Below, in pieces: positions 1-12,602 of a stretch of 64,000 bases of DNA. Below the pieces are notes generated by a model. That model saw nothing but the letters and a program-made list of their open reading frames with translations. It ran no database searches and was not told the DNA's origin. Position numbers and translations under genes: made by a program. The number at the start of each line of letters is the position of its first letter. Position 1 is the first letter of the stretch. Source of the DNA: Montifringilla adamsi (taxonomy: Eukaryota; Chordata; Aves; Passeriformes; Passeridae); assembly GCA_017590115.1 (NCBI GenBank), contig JAGGNK010006426.1:631221-695220 (forward strand). The letters run 5' to 3'.

Positions 1-2160
1 TCCCATGAGCCAGAACAATGTGATATCTCAACTTTTCATGGCTGAAATAGTGCAGACTCCAAGTGACACACTAGGACACTATTCCTTCACCTTCTATTAT
101 TTAATTTAAAATTGTTTATTGCAGTACAATGAAACAATGAGATAAAGGTTTATTCTTAAAGTATTCTGAAATGTGTTTCAGGGTGGTGTTAAGCTCACTT
201 ATTTGTTAACTTTCCTGAACAGGTGAGATCTATTGTGCTCCATACTTGTACATCAACTCTTAGTAACATTGCAAGAAATTATCTAAGGTAATATAAATCA
301 AAGTCTGGATTACCACATAAAAAGTGAATGATCATTAGTTTTTTAATATTGAGTAAAGGGCATAGAAGAAAAATTAGGCAGGGAGGAGGAGAAAAGGCAA
401 GGAAAGACAAGTACATGAGGTAGAAACAGAGACCTTAACAAAAGCACGTGAAAAAGAAGAAAAAAACCAAAGCAACTTAGAGACAAATTAATCAAAATCA
501 ATAAATAGAATGAACATTTAAAAAAGTGATGTAAAAACTTGAGAACAAAGTTAAGGTTAATTCGTGTATGGTCATAAATTTTTAAACTTCCTGTTGCTAA
601 TGGCAAGGTAGAAATTTACTTTGCATTATATCTTTATAACCTTATTTAATAATACTTGCACAATGCAAATAATGTTTGCATATAGACAGAATAGAAGATA
701 TTTGTCATTCCCAACACTTTTTATTCAGCAGCTTTTTAGACGATGTCATCAGTGATATGTGCTTTTGTGTGATCTGGTTAGAGAAGTTGATTAGTGATAA
801 AAGGATCATAAAAAATTCCACTTCAAACAAAGACTACTGAGTAAATAGAAATATTTTTTTTTTTTTATTTAAGGGTGGCCTTGAGTTTTGGAGGAGAAGA
901 GAACATACATTTTATAACATAATCCTACAGCAAACCAGCCTCATGACCTAAAAAACCCTACAAGTCAGCAATCTTTCTCTTGTGAAGTCACAACTACTAA
1001 AGACAACCCTTTATTTTCTTTCTCCAAATATACTTCTCTCCTAGTTGTTGGTAAATATCATTTACACATCTTTCTCTCTCTCAGTAGAGCCAGGCACAAA
1101 ACAGAATGAGAGAAAACTTCCCTTGAGAGCACAGTCCAATAAAAGCCACTGTAGAGAATTAGAACTCAGACCTTGGGAACTTTGTGCCACTTAGCAGTAC
1201 TACAGATCATTTCTCTTCAGCTTTCTGATGGTTAGATCTCTGGCTTTACTAAATATGTTTAATAGGCGTATCATTCTTAAACTGCTGGAGCTCTCAGAGC
1301 TCTGAAATTTCCTGGAAAACAGCTGCAGTATCCTGAACACAGTGTGACAGCAGATTTGTTTTCATGAAGTTTTATGAGCAGTATGTTGTAAAAGAAAAAC
1401 AAAATAGTAGAAACAGGAAAAAAAATTAAAGAAAAAAAGAAAAAAGAAGAAATTAAATAAAGGATGTAACTGGTACTTTTAAAAACCCCTCAGTATGAAT
1501 CCAGATGAAAAAAACAATGTTGCCTGTCATTCTTGTCTGCCAGCTCTAAACAGTTTTAAACACATTTGGAAGCATAAGCGTAAGACAGAACATCTGTCCA
1601 AGCTGCCCTCAAAACCCTGCTTGTTTCCTAGCAATTTCTCTACTGCTAAATAATTTTTCATCTTGACTCTGCTTTCTAGGAAGGCAGCCCTGAAACAGGA
1701 TCTAACAAGCTCTTCCTTGTCACCTCTGAGCCACAGCTCATTGATTAAAATGGTCTATAGCCTCCTCCTTTCTGCCATCCTCCGTCCCACACAGTCTTTA
1801 AAATTACCCTGGGAAAAATCTAAAGGAAGCTGAGTGGGTGAAGTGCTGTTCTGAGGATGACTTGAGTCCCAAACCCTAAAAGGGGCTTGGCAAGATTAAA
1901 TTTTCCTTGCAACTTGGATGTTCTGCACTAAGGTAAAAAATTCCCTAAGGTAAAAGAAGTGAGGCTGTCTAGAACTGAATCTCAAAACTGCTGTTATTCC
2001 CTTGTGTATTGCATTATTTCTAATCCACTTGTCTCAGCAACTTTCCTATTTGGAAGTTCCCATTTCTTCTATAAGTTTGTCTTAAAAGGAAAGAGCACGT
2101 GTAGATACAGAGGGTGACACTGAAAACATTGCTGACACTGCAAGAGGTGGATAAAGGATG
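1..2160. other. AT-rich unique DNA, no gene recognised
   Basis: I see no exon, RNA gene or transposon here. It contains a T run at about 853-866 and an A-rich stretch at about 1388-1460. The open frame on the minus strand at 343-606 is a Leu/Phe/Ser-rich product of A-rich DNA and looks like chance. Confidence 0.6.
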
Positions 2161-2245
2161 ATATACGTGTATACATATATATAGGTATATATATACATAT
2201 AAAATTAATTATATAATTAATTCAATAATTATATATATTATGAAC
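2161..2245. repeat. TA-rich low-complexity tract with a palindrome
   Basis: This is alternating TA/CATA sequence followed by a perfect 20-bp palindrome at 2203-2222 (arm aattaattat). It can form a cruciform or simply reflect slippage in TA dinucleotides. No function can be read from it. Confidence 0.85.
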
Positions 2246-4934
2246 TTAAATTTGATGTTTTGAAAGAGTACATATGCAGTATAAGTTGTAAAAAAGGAAG
2301 TTAAAGATTTCAAAACATAGACTTATAGCTGCATCCAAATATTTTTAAATACTTACTTATTTTGCACATTTGTACAAGTTTCTTTATATCCTTAATATTA
2401 GCTCTAGCATACTAAACACTGAAAGTCAAATGAGATTAAGCCATAAACCTCACTTTTTAATCTGCACAAAGAACACAGAGATGACAATAATTTCTACTAT
2501 GATATACCTTTTTTCTCTCTATTTCTCTTTAATAATCAGCATTCTCTTTTCTTGTTTGAAAGATTTTAAATTCTACCAAATCAAAAGACAAGAATAGCAG
2601 AATAAAATAATTGACTGTCAAAATGTAAACATATAAGTAAGTTTCTACTATAACAGTTTTCATATTATTAGTATCAGAGAGTGGTTGAGATATGATTCAG
2701 CCAGGCTTCCATGGGCAGAAAATTATACAAATGCACAAAATTTGTCTCCAACACTAAGAAGGCCATGAAAGAAGTCCTGAAATTGCAGTATGAATTCCAA
2801 AGGCTTCACAGAAAGGAAGACAGGTATTTTACTCAGGTCCCAAACAAGCACTAATTCTCGCTGATGACAGATGCAGCCAACAGAAGCACAGCCTTATGTC
2901 TCCATTGCACTCTTGTCTATAATTTAGTTCCAGAATGTGGGGGAGCCAGAAGTCCTCCCCATTTGTCCAGTGACATCAAATGAGAATCTGAGATACTGAG
3001 TGGCTTGAAACTAAGTGTTTTCATATGAAGATAACAGCTGAAGGCATAGCCAAGAATAAAATGTTTCCTTATTGTGAGGTTTCACTCAGCTCTGAATCCC
3101 AAATTTGCTTTAATTCATGGGCAATCTATTTGCATTAAATACATGTGTAATAAATACCTCAATAAGATACTACGTCACTCTCAGAAGAGTCCAGGCACTA
3201 CAATTTTCATGGATATAATTCACTTCCAGGTGTCATGAGAAAAATTTCCAGAAACCTATTTTGGTAGGAGGCTTCTGGAAGAGAATTTGAGAACACAGAT
3301 GTTTTGCTGCCAGCCCAGCTGCTTGCTTTTGCATATGCTCCCATGAACCACAGGAGGCTCACAAATGCAGGTTTTGCAGCCAATGATCCACAGACAGATT
3401 GTTGGCAGTTTTGCAGCTACAAGGCAGAGGGGACCACATGTGGGGATGCTATAAAGATTATCATTATTTAGGCATATAAAGGATTTTCAGACGGGTATTA
3501 CAATCTGACCAGAATTTGCCTACTTTCTGCTTTGTGAACACTTCCTTCCTAGACTCACACAAAACATAAAGCATTCAAACAGACTGTGATCTCTACAACC
3601 CTTCTCTTTCTTCTGGATCTTTTCCAGGGCATTGCTCTTTAGACATTGGCCAAACTTCATACATGGACCACAAAGGAGTAGATTGGAAGACTAAAGTTAG
3701 ATTGCACAGATCAAATGAAGAGAATAATACCCTGTGTTAGAGACAGTTATAAATATAGTGAACATTTTCTATTTCTGTCTGATACTTATGTTCAAGAACT
3801 GAGAGGTAATATCAGAATATCCATGTCCTAACCACTGACAGAGGGTCACCTATCTTCACAGCGTTGAGGAAATCTTAGTAAATGGCAGAATTTACAGACA
3901 TGACAAAACTGCACCTTCCAATATTGTGACTTCATTACTAGATGAAACAGCACTACTGTAGAGGAGCAGTAAAGATGCTGGAGTCAGAAGATGATTAAAA
4001 ATCAAAATACTAAATATGCTGATTAAATAAACACCTTAGAAAGACATTCACATGTTTCAGCTCTACAGTGGCAGGTCATGGAAATCTATTGATACACTTG
4101 ATCCTCAGTTTGTCTTGATTTCAAATACGATTTAATTACTGACAGTAACACCCATAGAAAGAATTGATTTCAAGGTACAAAAAAGTAGATGTCAATGCTG
4201 CTCTTTTTTTAGAGAACATAGAGAGTGTGGTCTTATTTCTCTGATGTTTTCATAGACTCAGTACTGATATTTTCTGAATCTTGCTTGTTATATTCATGTA
4301 CCTGACAATAGCAACAACAGGAGAAAACGGTATAAAATCACTCACAATCAGATATTGATTAGTGCCTTAGTTGTCCCTCAAGGGTTTAGCATGCTGACTG
4401 TTGGGAAATGAGATGCAACTGCCTGATATTGATAGTATGTAGACTTTGCATCAACTTGTAATAAGATAGGAACGGGTGGGTTTTAGTCAAAATATTAAGT
4501 TATGGCTCTGTCTGGATAGTGACATATTTCCCTCAGTTACTGGTGAGGTGTTTTTTAAGAGCATTTATTTGCAATACACCCTGGAAATACTAATTTTATC
4601 AGTCTTTGGGCAATGATCTATTATTTCATATGTTTTTATTAGGATCAAACTATATGCATTTAATTCAGCATGTTTACTAATTATGTTATGTACCTCAAGT
4701 TGCAGTTTTTGTTTGTGCATCCTTGCAAAATGCATATAATATGCTTGTATATGCATGATTTTATATGTATTTGCATTTGCTGTACAATATACACACATTG
4801 CAATTCAGTAATGCATACATGTATTTTCAACCTTAATGTGTTATGCACATACCAGTAAACCACTGGTGGAAAATAAACAAAAATCTAAGAAAACACAGAT
4901 TGATTGGTTGGTCTCCCTGTTGGGCAACCACAAC
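2246..4934. other. AT-rich unique DNA, no gene recognised
   Basis: No coding exon, RNA gene or transposon could be identified. The open frames present (for example 2370-2597 plus) are short, lack any domain pattern and have a composition like the surrounding DNA. Confidence 0.55.
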
Positions 4935-4956
4935 AAAAAAAAAAAAAAAAAAAAAA
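4935..4956. repeat. (A)22 run
   Basis: An uninterrupted run of 22 A, preceded by 'caac'. It could be the tail of an old retroposed sequence, but I recognise no element body next to it, so it is called only as a mononucleotide repeat. Confidence 0.9.
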
Positions 4957-6929
4957 TGAAATAAAGATGAATAGGAAGAAAAAAGGAAGAAAGAACAGGT
5001 TAATAAATGTAAAGCATAAACCTTTAAAACTCCCCCTATACAGTCTGTACTAGACGATTTCTCAAAGTGTGCATTGAACCATTTCTTTAAGAAAAAAAAC
5101 ACTTGTATGTGTCTTGCAGTTAATAATTTAAGTTCTATGAAGAGCAAATTATCTAAGATACAGCAATTATAACCTATATTCTCCTGGCTTTAAAATTTAT
5201 CAAAATTTTTAATAATTTCCTTTTTTTTGCTTATTCTACAACTCCTCCAATTAGTTCACACCTAATTACAAAGTACCTTACAAAAGATGCTCTTCATTTG
5301 TGCAAATATATCCTGTAACATATCAACAACTCTTGAACAAGATTTATGTCAGTCACAAAATTTCATCAAGCAGAGCTGCAGGCAGGAATATTTGTGATTA
5401 CATAAATACCACAAAGATTATATTACGATGTGACTAAAATATGTTTTCAAATTTTATTTTAGTTTAAAATGCAAAATTTATTTAGAAATAAACTCAGATA
5501 CGCAAGCAAAAAAATTATTTTAAATGCATACAGGTAACCATGCACATATGTCTGTCTGTGTGCACATTACCCCATAAATTTCTGAACAGTATTTTTAAGT
5601 ATATTGATAATAAAATACTAACTTACAGCTTTCCTGTAGACAAGCTACAGGATCCAGATTACTCAGACTTCACATACCTCAATTCTTCATAAACCTCATA
5701 TACTGCAGTTCACAAGTCTGTAGAAATCTTACTTTCCTTATGCAGTGTTGTGAAATTGGTAAAACACTTTTGAAATTCTGATAAGTGTAAAAATTTTTAG
5801 AAGATAAATATTTGTAACTGTGACACACGTGCTTTTCACTAACAAGTAAAAATATGAAAAAATTGAAATAATAAAATATGAAAATATTAAATTATAAAAA
5901 CTAAAATTATAAAATATGAAAATAAAAAAAAATGAAAAATTAAGTCAATTATGTAACAGTAGGAATGAGTTTATTACAATTCTGTTCAGGTAGATTTAAA
6001 GTGAAAGAATTTTTCTGCAAGTAGAGGTGAAGTATATTTCAAAACAGTCCACAGTGAATGAGATAAAATGGATTTGATATTTTAAGAATTAGAAACAGCA
6101 TTTCCAGCAAGTATCCTCTGAGGCAAAGACCTCTTTTTTAATGAATGTGAGCGGTAAAAATATTCTAGATTGGGACTTTTTTTTTGCATTTTTTCAGTCT
6201 ATTTTACAATGTGAAATTTATTAGTAGCAAATCAGAACTTCTATTTGAGAAAAAATGGGCCAGGTATGTTTTCTGGTCTATTCTAACATAGCAAAGTCCA
6301 CATTCCTAATGAAATAATGAAAATTAAGGAAAACTTCAAATATTTGAAATTTAACTTATATTGATGCAAATGTAGCTAGCAAGATAGTAAAGTATTCTTG
6401 AAGAGAACAAAACAGAGTGAAATAATTTAAAAATAACTTCTGGTATCACTTTGAAACAAGAGCATTGGTACATCAGCAATGATAGCCACAATTTCCTTAA
6501 TGACACTGGCAGTAGGAGCATATCTATTGAAATGCAAATGTGCCAACCAAGCTGCTTAACCACATGGAGATTGGTGAAGCAAGCAGAATACTCTCCCTTG
6601 TTCTTTGGCTACCAACGTAACTTCATTTTCTTACTTAAAGACCTCAGGTCATTTTACAGGATTTTGTTTTCTAAAACTTTTTTTGTCTTCTGACTGCTAC
6701 TAAAAGTGTTAAGACACTATAAGTGTAAACACTCCTTTTAAGACATAATTTGATGAAAACTAATATTCTTAGTAAATTCTAACCTGAGTTTTCAGACTTT
6801 TTTTTTCCACTACTGACAACTAAACTGGTTTTAAATGTACATTTTCTGGAAAATAGTTAGGGATGCTATTCCAGATCACTCTATTAATCCTATCTCGCAT
6901 GGATGACATGGCCACAGGGGTAACACATC
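4957..6929. other. AT-rich unique DNA with an A-rich tract
   Basis: No gene recognised. A low-complexity block at about 5845-5942 repeats variants of 'aaaatatgaaaat' and 'aaattataaaa'. The open frames at 6351-6563 (minus) and 6451-6693 (plus) overlap on opposite strands and show no family motif. Confidence 0.55.
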
Positions 6930-7622
6930 AAGCACTACAGGCTGGGACAGAGTGGCTGGACAGTGGCCAGGCAGAAAGGGCCCTGGGGGTGCTGCTGACA
7001 GCAGCTGAACATGAGCCAGCAGTGCCCAGGTGGCCAAGAAGGCCAATGGCATCCTGGCCTGCACCAGCAATAGTGTGGCCAGCAGGAGCAGGGCAGGGAT
7101 TGTCCCCCTGTACTCAGCACAGGTTAGGTCATGCCTCAAAGTGCTGCTGGATCCCTGAGTTGAGGAAGGATGTGGAGGCACTGGTGTGTAAAGAGAAGAG
7201 CAACAATGGTGGAGAAGTGGCTGGAGCACAAGTCCTGTGAGCAGTGGTTGAGGGAGCTGGGGTTGTTTAGCTTGGAGAAGAGAAGGCTCGGGGGTGCCTT
7301 ATCACTCTCTACAGTTGCCTGAAAGGAGGGTGTAGCCAGGTGGGGGACGGTTTCTTCTCACAGGCAATCACTGACAGGACAAAAGGATAGAGTCTTAAAC
7401 TGTGTCAGGGCAGGTTTATACTAGATATTAGAAAGAAGTTATTCACAGAAAGGGTGTTTGGGCATTGCCCAGGGAGGTGGCAGAGTCACAGTCCCAGAAG
7501 ATGTTTTAGAAAAGACTGCATATGGCATTTTAGTGCCATGGTGTAATTGACAAGGTGATGTTCAGTCATAGGTTCGATTAAATGATCTCAAATGCCTTTT
7601 CCAGCCTAGCTGACTCTTGGAT
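6930..7622 (+). mobile_element. CR1 LINE, 3' end, plus orientation
   Basis: The text follows the 3' part of an avian CR1 ORF2 and 3' UTR. It has a 'gctgggacagagtggctgg' start, a 'ggagctggggttgtttagc' block, a 'cctgaaaggagggtgtagccaggtggg' region (split here by small changes), a 'cccagggaggtggcagagtcac' region, and a final 'gatctcaaatgccttttccagcc'. The copy is 5' truncated, as is usual for LINE insertions, and its coding frame is broken. It is the first of three same-strand CR1 ends in 2.3 kb. The left boundary is approximate. Confidence 0.92.
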
Positions 7623-7710
7623 AAAATGTCTGTATTGTAAAGCTATTTAGTCAAATCAGATCATACTTGTGACATTTAGGTGAAAGAGAGATCATTCCGT
7701 TATGTCAGAG

Positions 7711-7747
7711 AGGAAAAAAAAAAAAAAAGAAAAAAAGAAAAAAAGAA
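7711..7747. repeat. A-rich (GAAAAAA)n tract
   Basis: A run of about 15 A followed by three G-interrupted A blocks. It lies about 90 bp beyond the end of the preceding CR1. CR1 elements normally lack a poly-A tail, so it is not assigned to that element. Confidence 0.85.
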
Positions 7748-7965
7748 ACTACTTCTGTCTTCAGAACAGATAGAATCTGTAAGTTTATAAAAGTTGCAGA
7801 ATGTAATCCTGCCACTGTTGAGTCTGAACATACTTGGATTCTAAAGATTATTTTGAAACAATTCAGTGGGAGCTATGTGGGGTGTCTCTGTGACTATAGA
7901 TTTTTTTTCCAATACTTTGTATTTTTCTACAAATTTTGTATGAATAACCTGATGTCCTTCTATGA

Positions 7966-8034
7966 CAAGGGAAGGAACTAGATGATTTTTAAGATTCCTG
8001 CCAATCCACATTGTTGTATGATGATTCTATGACA
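7966..8034 (+). mobile_element. CR1 3'-terminal fragment, plus orientation
   Basis: About 70 bp matching the last part of a CR1 3' UTR: 'gaactagatgatttttaag', then 'attcctgccaatcca', then the terminal 'gatgattctatgaca'. This very short 5'-truncated insertion, or remnant, sits immediately before the next CR1. Confidence 0.75.
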
Positions 8035-8047
8035 TATTCTGTGACTA

Positions 8048-9198
8048 GGGGACCCACTTAGTAGATGAGGGAAGGACTCCAGATATAGCCTACCTGGATT
8101 TTAGCAAAGCCTTTCACAGCATTTACAACAGTAGTCTCCTGAAGAAACTGCTCACAGCTTAGACTGATGCACTGGGTAAAAAACTGACTGGATGGCTGGG
8201 CCCAGAGAGTGGTGGAGAATGGAGATACATCCAGATGGTGGCAGTACACTGGTATTCCTCAGGCTCAGTACTGAGGGCAGTGCTGTTAAATACCTTTACC
8301 AACAACCTGGGCAAGGAGATCAAGGGCACCCTCAGTCAGATAACTCATTGATAACACCAACTTAGGCAAGAGTGTTGATCTTTTTGTAGGTAGGAAAGCC
8401 CTTCAGTGGGATTTGAACAGTCTGGATTGACAGGCTGAGCCCCAGGGTGTGAGACTCAATAAGGCCAAGTGCCAGGTCCTGCCCTTGGGTTACAACAACC
8501 CCATACAGCACTACAGGCCTGGGACAGATGCACTACAGGCTAGAAAGATGCCTAGTGGAAAAGAACATGGGCTTGCTGAGTCAGTGTGTGGCCTCGTGGG
8601 AAAGAAAGCCAAAGGCATCCTGGTCTGGATCAACAATAGTGGCCAGCAGGACCAGGGGTGTAATCATTCCCTGACCTTGGCACTGGTGAGATTGCACTTA
8701 GAATCCTGTGTTCAATTTTGGGCCCTTCACAAAAGCAAAGACATTGAGGTGCTGAAGTGTCCCCAGAGAAGGGCAACAAAGCTGGTGAAGGGTCTGTAGC
8801 ACAAGTCCTGTGAGGAGGCTGAGAGACATGCCTTTATTTAGCTTGGAGGCAAGGAGGCTCAGAGGAAACCTTACTCTCTAAAACTACCTGAAAGGGAGTT
8901 GTGTGGAAGTTAATCCCCACTCCCAAGTAACAAGCAGCAAGACAAGAGAAAGTGGTCTCAAGCTGCACTGGTGTAGGTTTAAATAGGATATTGGAAAAAC
9001 TTCCTTCACTGGAAGGCTTGTCAAGCACTGGAACAGGCCACCAGGGAAGTGGTTGAATCATTGTCCCAGAAAGTATTTAAAAGATGCATAGATGTGGCAT
9101 GTAGAGTATGGCTTAGTGGCAACCTTGGCAGCATTAGGTTTACAGTTGGACTCAATGATCTTAGAGGTCTTTTCCAGTCTAGGATTTGATGATTCTAA
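8048..9198 (+). mobile_element. CR1 LINE, 3' 1.15 kb, plus orientation
   Basis: A 5'-truncated CR1 that includes the back half of the reverse transcriptase region and the 3' UTR. A 'gatgaggg...' start leads into a frame reading YLDFSKAF, a characteristic CR1 RT block. Later text matches the C-terminal region (RLHLESCVQFWA) and the 3' UTR (ending 'gaggtcttttccagtctagg', 'gatttgatgattcta'). In-frame stops and loss of the F/Y-A-D-D block show it is dead. The boundaries come from sequence character, not from a target duplication. Confidence 0.95.
8085..8800 (+). pseudogene. CR1 ORF2 (reverse transcriptase) remnant
   Basis: Decayed coding remnant inside the CR1 copy. The frame near 8088 gives AYLDFSKAF, then an in-frame stop about 25 codons on. 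A second readable stretch at 8449-8799 contains LNKAKCQVLPLG, a match to the CR1 'NKGKCRVLHLG' block, and LVRLHLESCVQFWA, near the ORF2 C-terminus. The polymerase aspartate pair (F/Y-A-D-D) expected near 8335 is no longer readable. No functional protein is predicted. Confidence 0.88.
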
Positions 9199-12168
9199 TT
9201 AATTGTGTTTATGTTTTATGTCACTATTTCACATTAATACTGCATCATCTGAGGTGCACAACCAACCTAAATACTATTTTATTAGCTGTTTTTATAATCA
9301 TTTTGTATATAGCTTTATAACCCTCAAACTTTTGGAGTTATTTAAGGTGTGGTTATTTCAGATTCTCTTCTGTCTGAAGAGAAATTTGAGGCTGAATATT
9401 TAGACTTGCCAAGCTTCTGTTGCACCTTTTGAAGGTACCACACTTGGAATAATTTGCTACCAATTTTCCTATGCATCAGATAAATTTCATTGCAAAGTGG
9501 TCAGCAGCATCTACTAGCATCATTCTTAGATTTGTGCTTCCAGAATAAGCAACACTGTAGAGATTGGAAAGTAGACTTTAGAACTATAGAGAACTATATT
9601 GTTTCACACTTGTACATGTATTTTCTGAAAATTTTCCAAACTAAAATGAAATATACTCTTTGTTTCTCCTGTGTTCATAAAAAAAAATCCTTGTATGCCA
9701 GATTCCATCTCTGTTTTTTTTTTCTTTTGACAAGAAAAAGAGAGAAGAAAGTGGAACACCTTGAAAATTGTAGATGAAGAAAAATATTCGTTTGGGTTTG
9801 TTGTAGGGTGTATATTTATTTGTATGTATTTTGTTAAAAATTTCTAAGTGAAATTGGAGACAGTATTGTTGAATTTGAATTTTTTAAAAAAGGTATTAAA
9901 TTTGTAGTTTGCTTTTTGAAAGATAGAGAAATGTAGCCAAGAAACCTGTGATGCTATGGTGGATGGTAGATTAGTGGAGGATTAAAATGTGCATTTCCTG
10001 CCTAATATTCATAACAGACATAGCACAGAAAAATGTATCAGTGATCTTCTGAAAAGCTAAGTAAAAAAAGGTTTTCATGACTTGTCATAATCAAAACCAC
10101 ACTGGCACTCCTCAGAAGATTAACCTAGGTTACATTTGAAAAAAAGTCCAATTTAGGTAGTTGCAATCTGTTCACATAAATTATTCCTGCACTCTCGTGT
10201 TTTGTATTTTGTTGTTATCATTATTTTGTAAGTTGATTTTTCAAAATTGTTTTCTGCATTGTTTAAATGGTCACCATTCCATTCTTTATAGAGAGTACCT
10301 CATGAATTAATACCTTTTGGAAAGCTTTCCAACTAAATGTATTGATGAAATGTAATATATTCCTCTTTATGTGAGAAATTAATGAGATATAATATCAGTC
10401 AAACAGAAAAGACAATGAGTGAGGTCACTCAAGTAGGATATAATTTTATTAACTTCTCTGGGAAATTCTCATCAATAAGTCATACAACCCAGCTAGTTAT
10501 TTCTCTGTTAATAATTTGGCTTGCTGAGGGTTGCTGTCAGCTTTTGTCAACATCCTATAGCCATCCTACTCTTGCAAAAGTTAAAGACAAATTTACTCCT
10601 TCCTTTACTCTGTCTTTTTTTTCTGATATCTACTCATTGACTTTCATTCCTGCTTTCTATTAAATGTTTTTTTCCCCCAAAGCCCATCAGGAAAGTAAAT
10701 TGTGTTAGAGAAATGGACACATTCTGCCCACAGTTCAGCATCTGCAGAGAATATCTATCGCTGGCGAATAACTGAATCCCTTCAGCCTTTACAAACTCAG
10801 AGAGTAGATTTCCTCCTAGCATGTAACAAGTCTGCTGGTAATATTGGGTCCTGCTCTGCTGCTAATGAATCACCAAGTCTGAATCTCCTGGCTAGTAATT
10901 AGTTCTTCCTTCTTTAAAGGCGTCAAAGTTAGGCAATAGACTTGAACCCTGAGAGTTAACCTCCTTATCTGTTGTGAAGCTGTCTTATGACTTATTCTTA
11001 TTAGTACAAAAAGACTTAGAAAGTAACTTGTAGACCAGAGTTTTTTCTTTTCTTAATCAGCGGCATTTTTGTAAATACGCTGCATTTTATCTAGTTCTGA
11101 ACGACAGAATGGTTTTGCAACTACAGCAGTATAGAATCACAAATATACATATATATACATATATATTGGCATGACCCGCTCAAATAAGAATTCAAAAAGA
11201 ATCTGTGGTTCTTAGCTTTCTTTTGTGTTCACTTTTACTTAATAATTGTGTACCTAGTGTTCATTTTAATTAACAATTTTGTATCTACATGGATTTCACA
11301 GCAAGCAGTGTAAAAAGTTTAGACAAATCCGGAGAGTTCAGTGGGAGAGGGCTGGCTTAAACATCTTTCTTTCCTGTAAACCACTAGTAATGTGATGTTC
11401 TTTTGAAACAATATTTTGAAAAGATAGCAAAGAGACTACTTTCTGTATATGCAAATTAATAAATCAATGTTCTCAGTGTAAAGGAACACCTTTAAGTACT
11501 GCTACAGTTCAGATGTAAGATACAAATATTTTAGAACAGCGGATGCAAGAGTGAATGGATGAGTCACAGTCAGGAATTCCTTTAGGTTTAACTAGCTGAT
11601 ATAGGGAAATTTTTTATATCATCTTTCAGTGGAGGAAAACCAGCTCCCTTCTCTCTGAGATCAGTTTTCCTTCTTTGCACTCCCACTAAAACACTGGTGT
11701 CCTCTGTATATTGTGCAAGAGCCGGTGAAGAGACCTTCTAGCGGGTATTCAAACCCAAACTCATGATGATGTAAGTTCATCAGGTCATTTATTCAGACTG
11801 GATTGAAACACTCCCAAAACATCATCCACCATATTTCTATGAGAATGTATAAAAAACCCCCAGATGTAATGATAAGAGAGCTGCTTACTAAGCCAATACA
11901 TTGAAATATGCATGTTGTATTACATAAAATGCTTTGTTTCCCTAGAAAATTAGGTATGTGTGTTCCTAGTATTTGTCTGTCTACTTACTCATGTCCTATG
12001 ACACTTCTCATGTGATGCTCAATTTCAGTTATATATGATGAAGAGATACAAAGCTTGAAAATGTCAGATTCCTACATGCTTCACTAAAAGGCAGACACCT
12101 GAATCTTGTCCTATTACCATCTTTTTGGAGTAAAAAGGATGTTTAGCCTTTGGGAGACATAGAAGAAT
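9199..12168. other. AT-rich unique DNA, no gene recognised
   Basis: No transposon or gene was identified. Short T runs, and a 'tatacatatatatacatatatat' tract at about 11143-11167, are the only repeats. The open frame at 9490-9777 (plus) has no motif and runs into Phe/Lys homopolymer-like residues from T- and A-rich DNA. Confidence 0.55.
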
Positions 12169-12602
12169 TGTCCTGGTTCTGGCCAATAATTTTTGCAGCA
12201 GGCAGAAGGGGACATGGCTAGGACCTGGACGTCATTCCATACTACATCATGTAATTTTTTTGGGGTTGTAGAAGAGGTCCCTTCCAGGTCAAGTAATGCG
12301 GTGGCAGTTTAGATATTGTTGGGCTCCACATGGTGAATGATCAGGTGTGAAACACTCACCTCTTTCTTGTCTGTTTTTTAATTAGTATTGTTGTTGTTAC
12401 AACAATTAATTTTCTTATTTCATTGCTGTTTACAGTCAAATATTCTTATCTCAACCCACAATCATTTTGTGCCTTCAATCCCCCTCTCAAATCCACTGCA
12501 GAAGCTAGAGGGAAGGGAATACAGAGTGCGGGGCACCAGAATTGGAGGGTTTCAGTAGGAATACTAAACTAAGGAACACCATTCCTAAACCACAACAAGC
12601 AT
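12164..12602 (+). mobile_element. Solo LTR (family 1, short), with target duplication
   Basis: The LTR spans 12169-12597 (429 bp). It begins TGTCCTGGTTCTGGCC and ends CCTAAACCACAACA, giving TG...CA ends. It is flanked by 5-bp sequences AGAAT (12164-12168) and AGCAT (12598-12602), which differ at one base and are consistent with a decayed 5-bp target duplication, the size typical of ERVL-type elements. No internal retroviral sequence follows, so it is a solo LTR left by LTR-LTR recombination. A second copy of the same family lies at 40689-41088. The family name is not known to me. Confidence 0.8.

Noticed and set aside
6863..7240. 125-codon open frame, possible gene
   Set aside because: It lies almost entirely over a CR1 3' end in a non-coding frame. 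The Gly/Pro/Ala-rich product reflects CR1 base composition.
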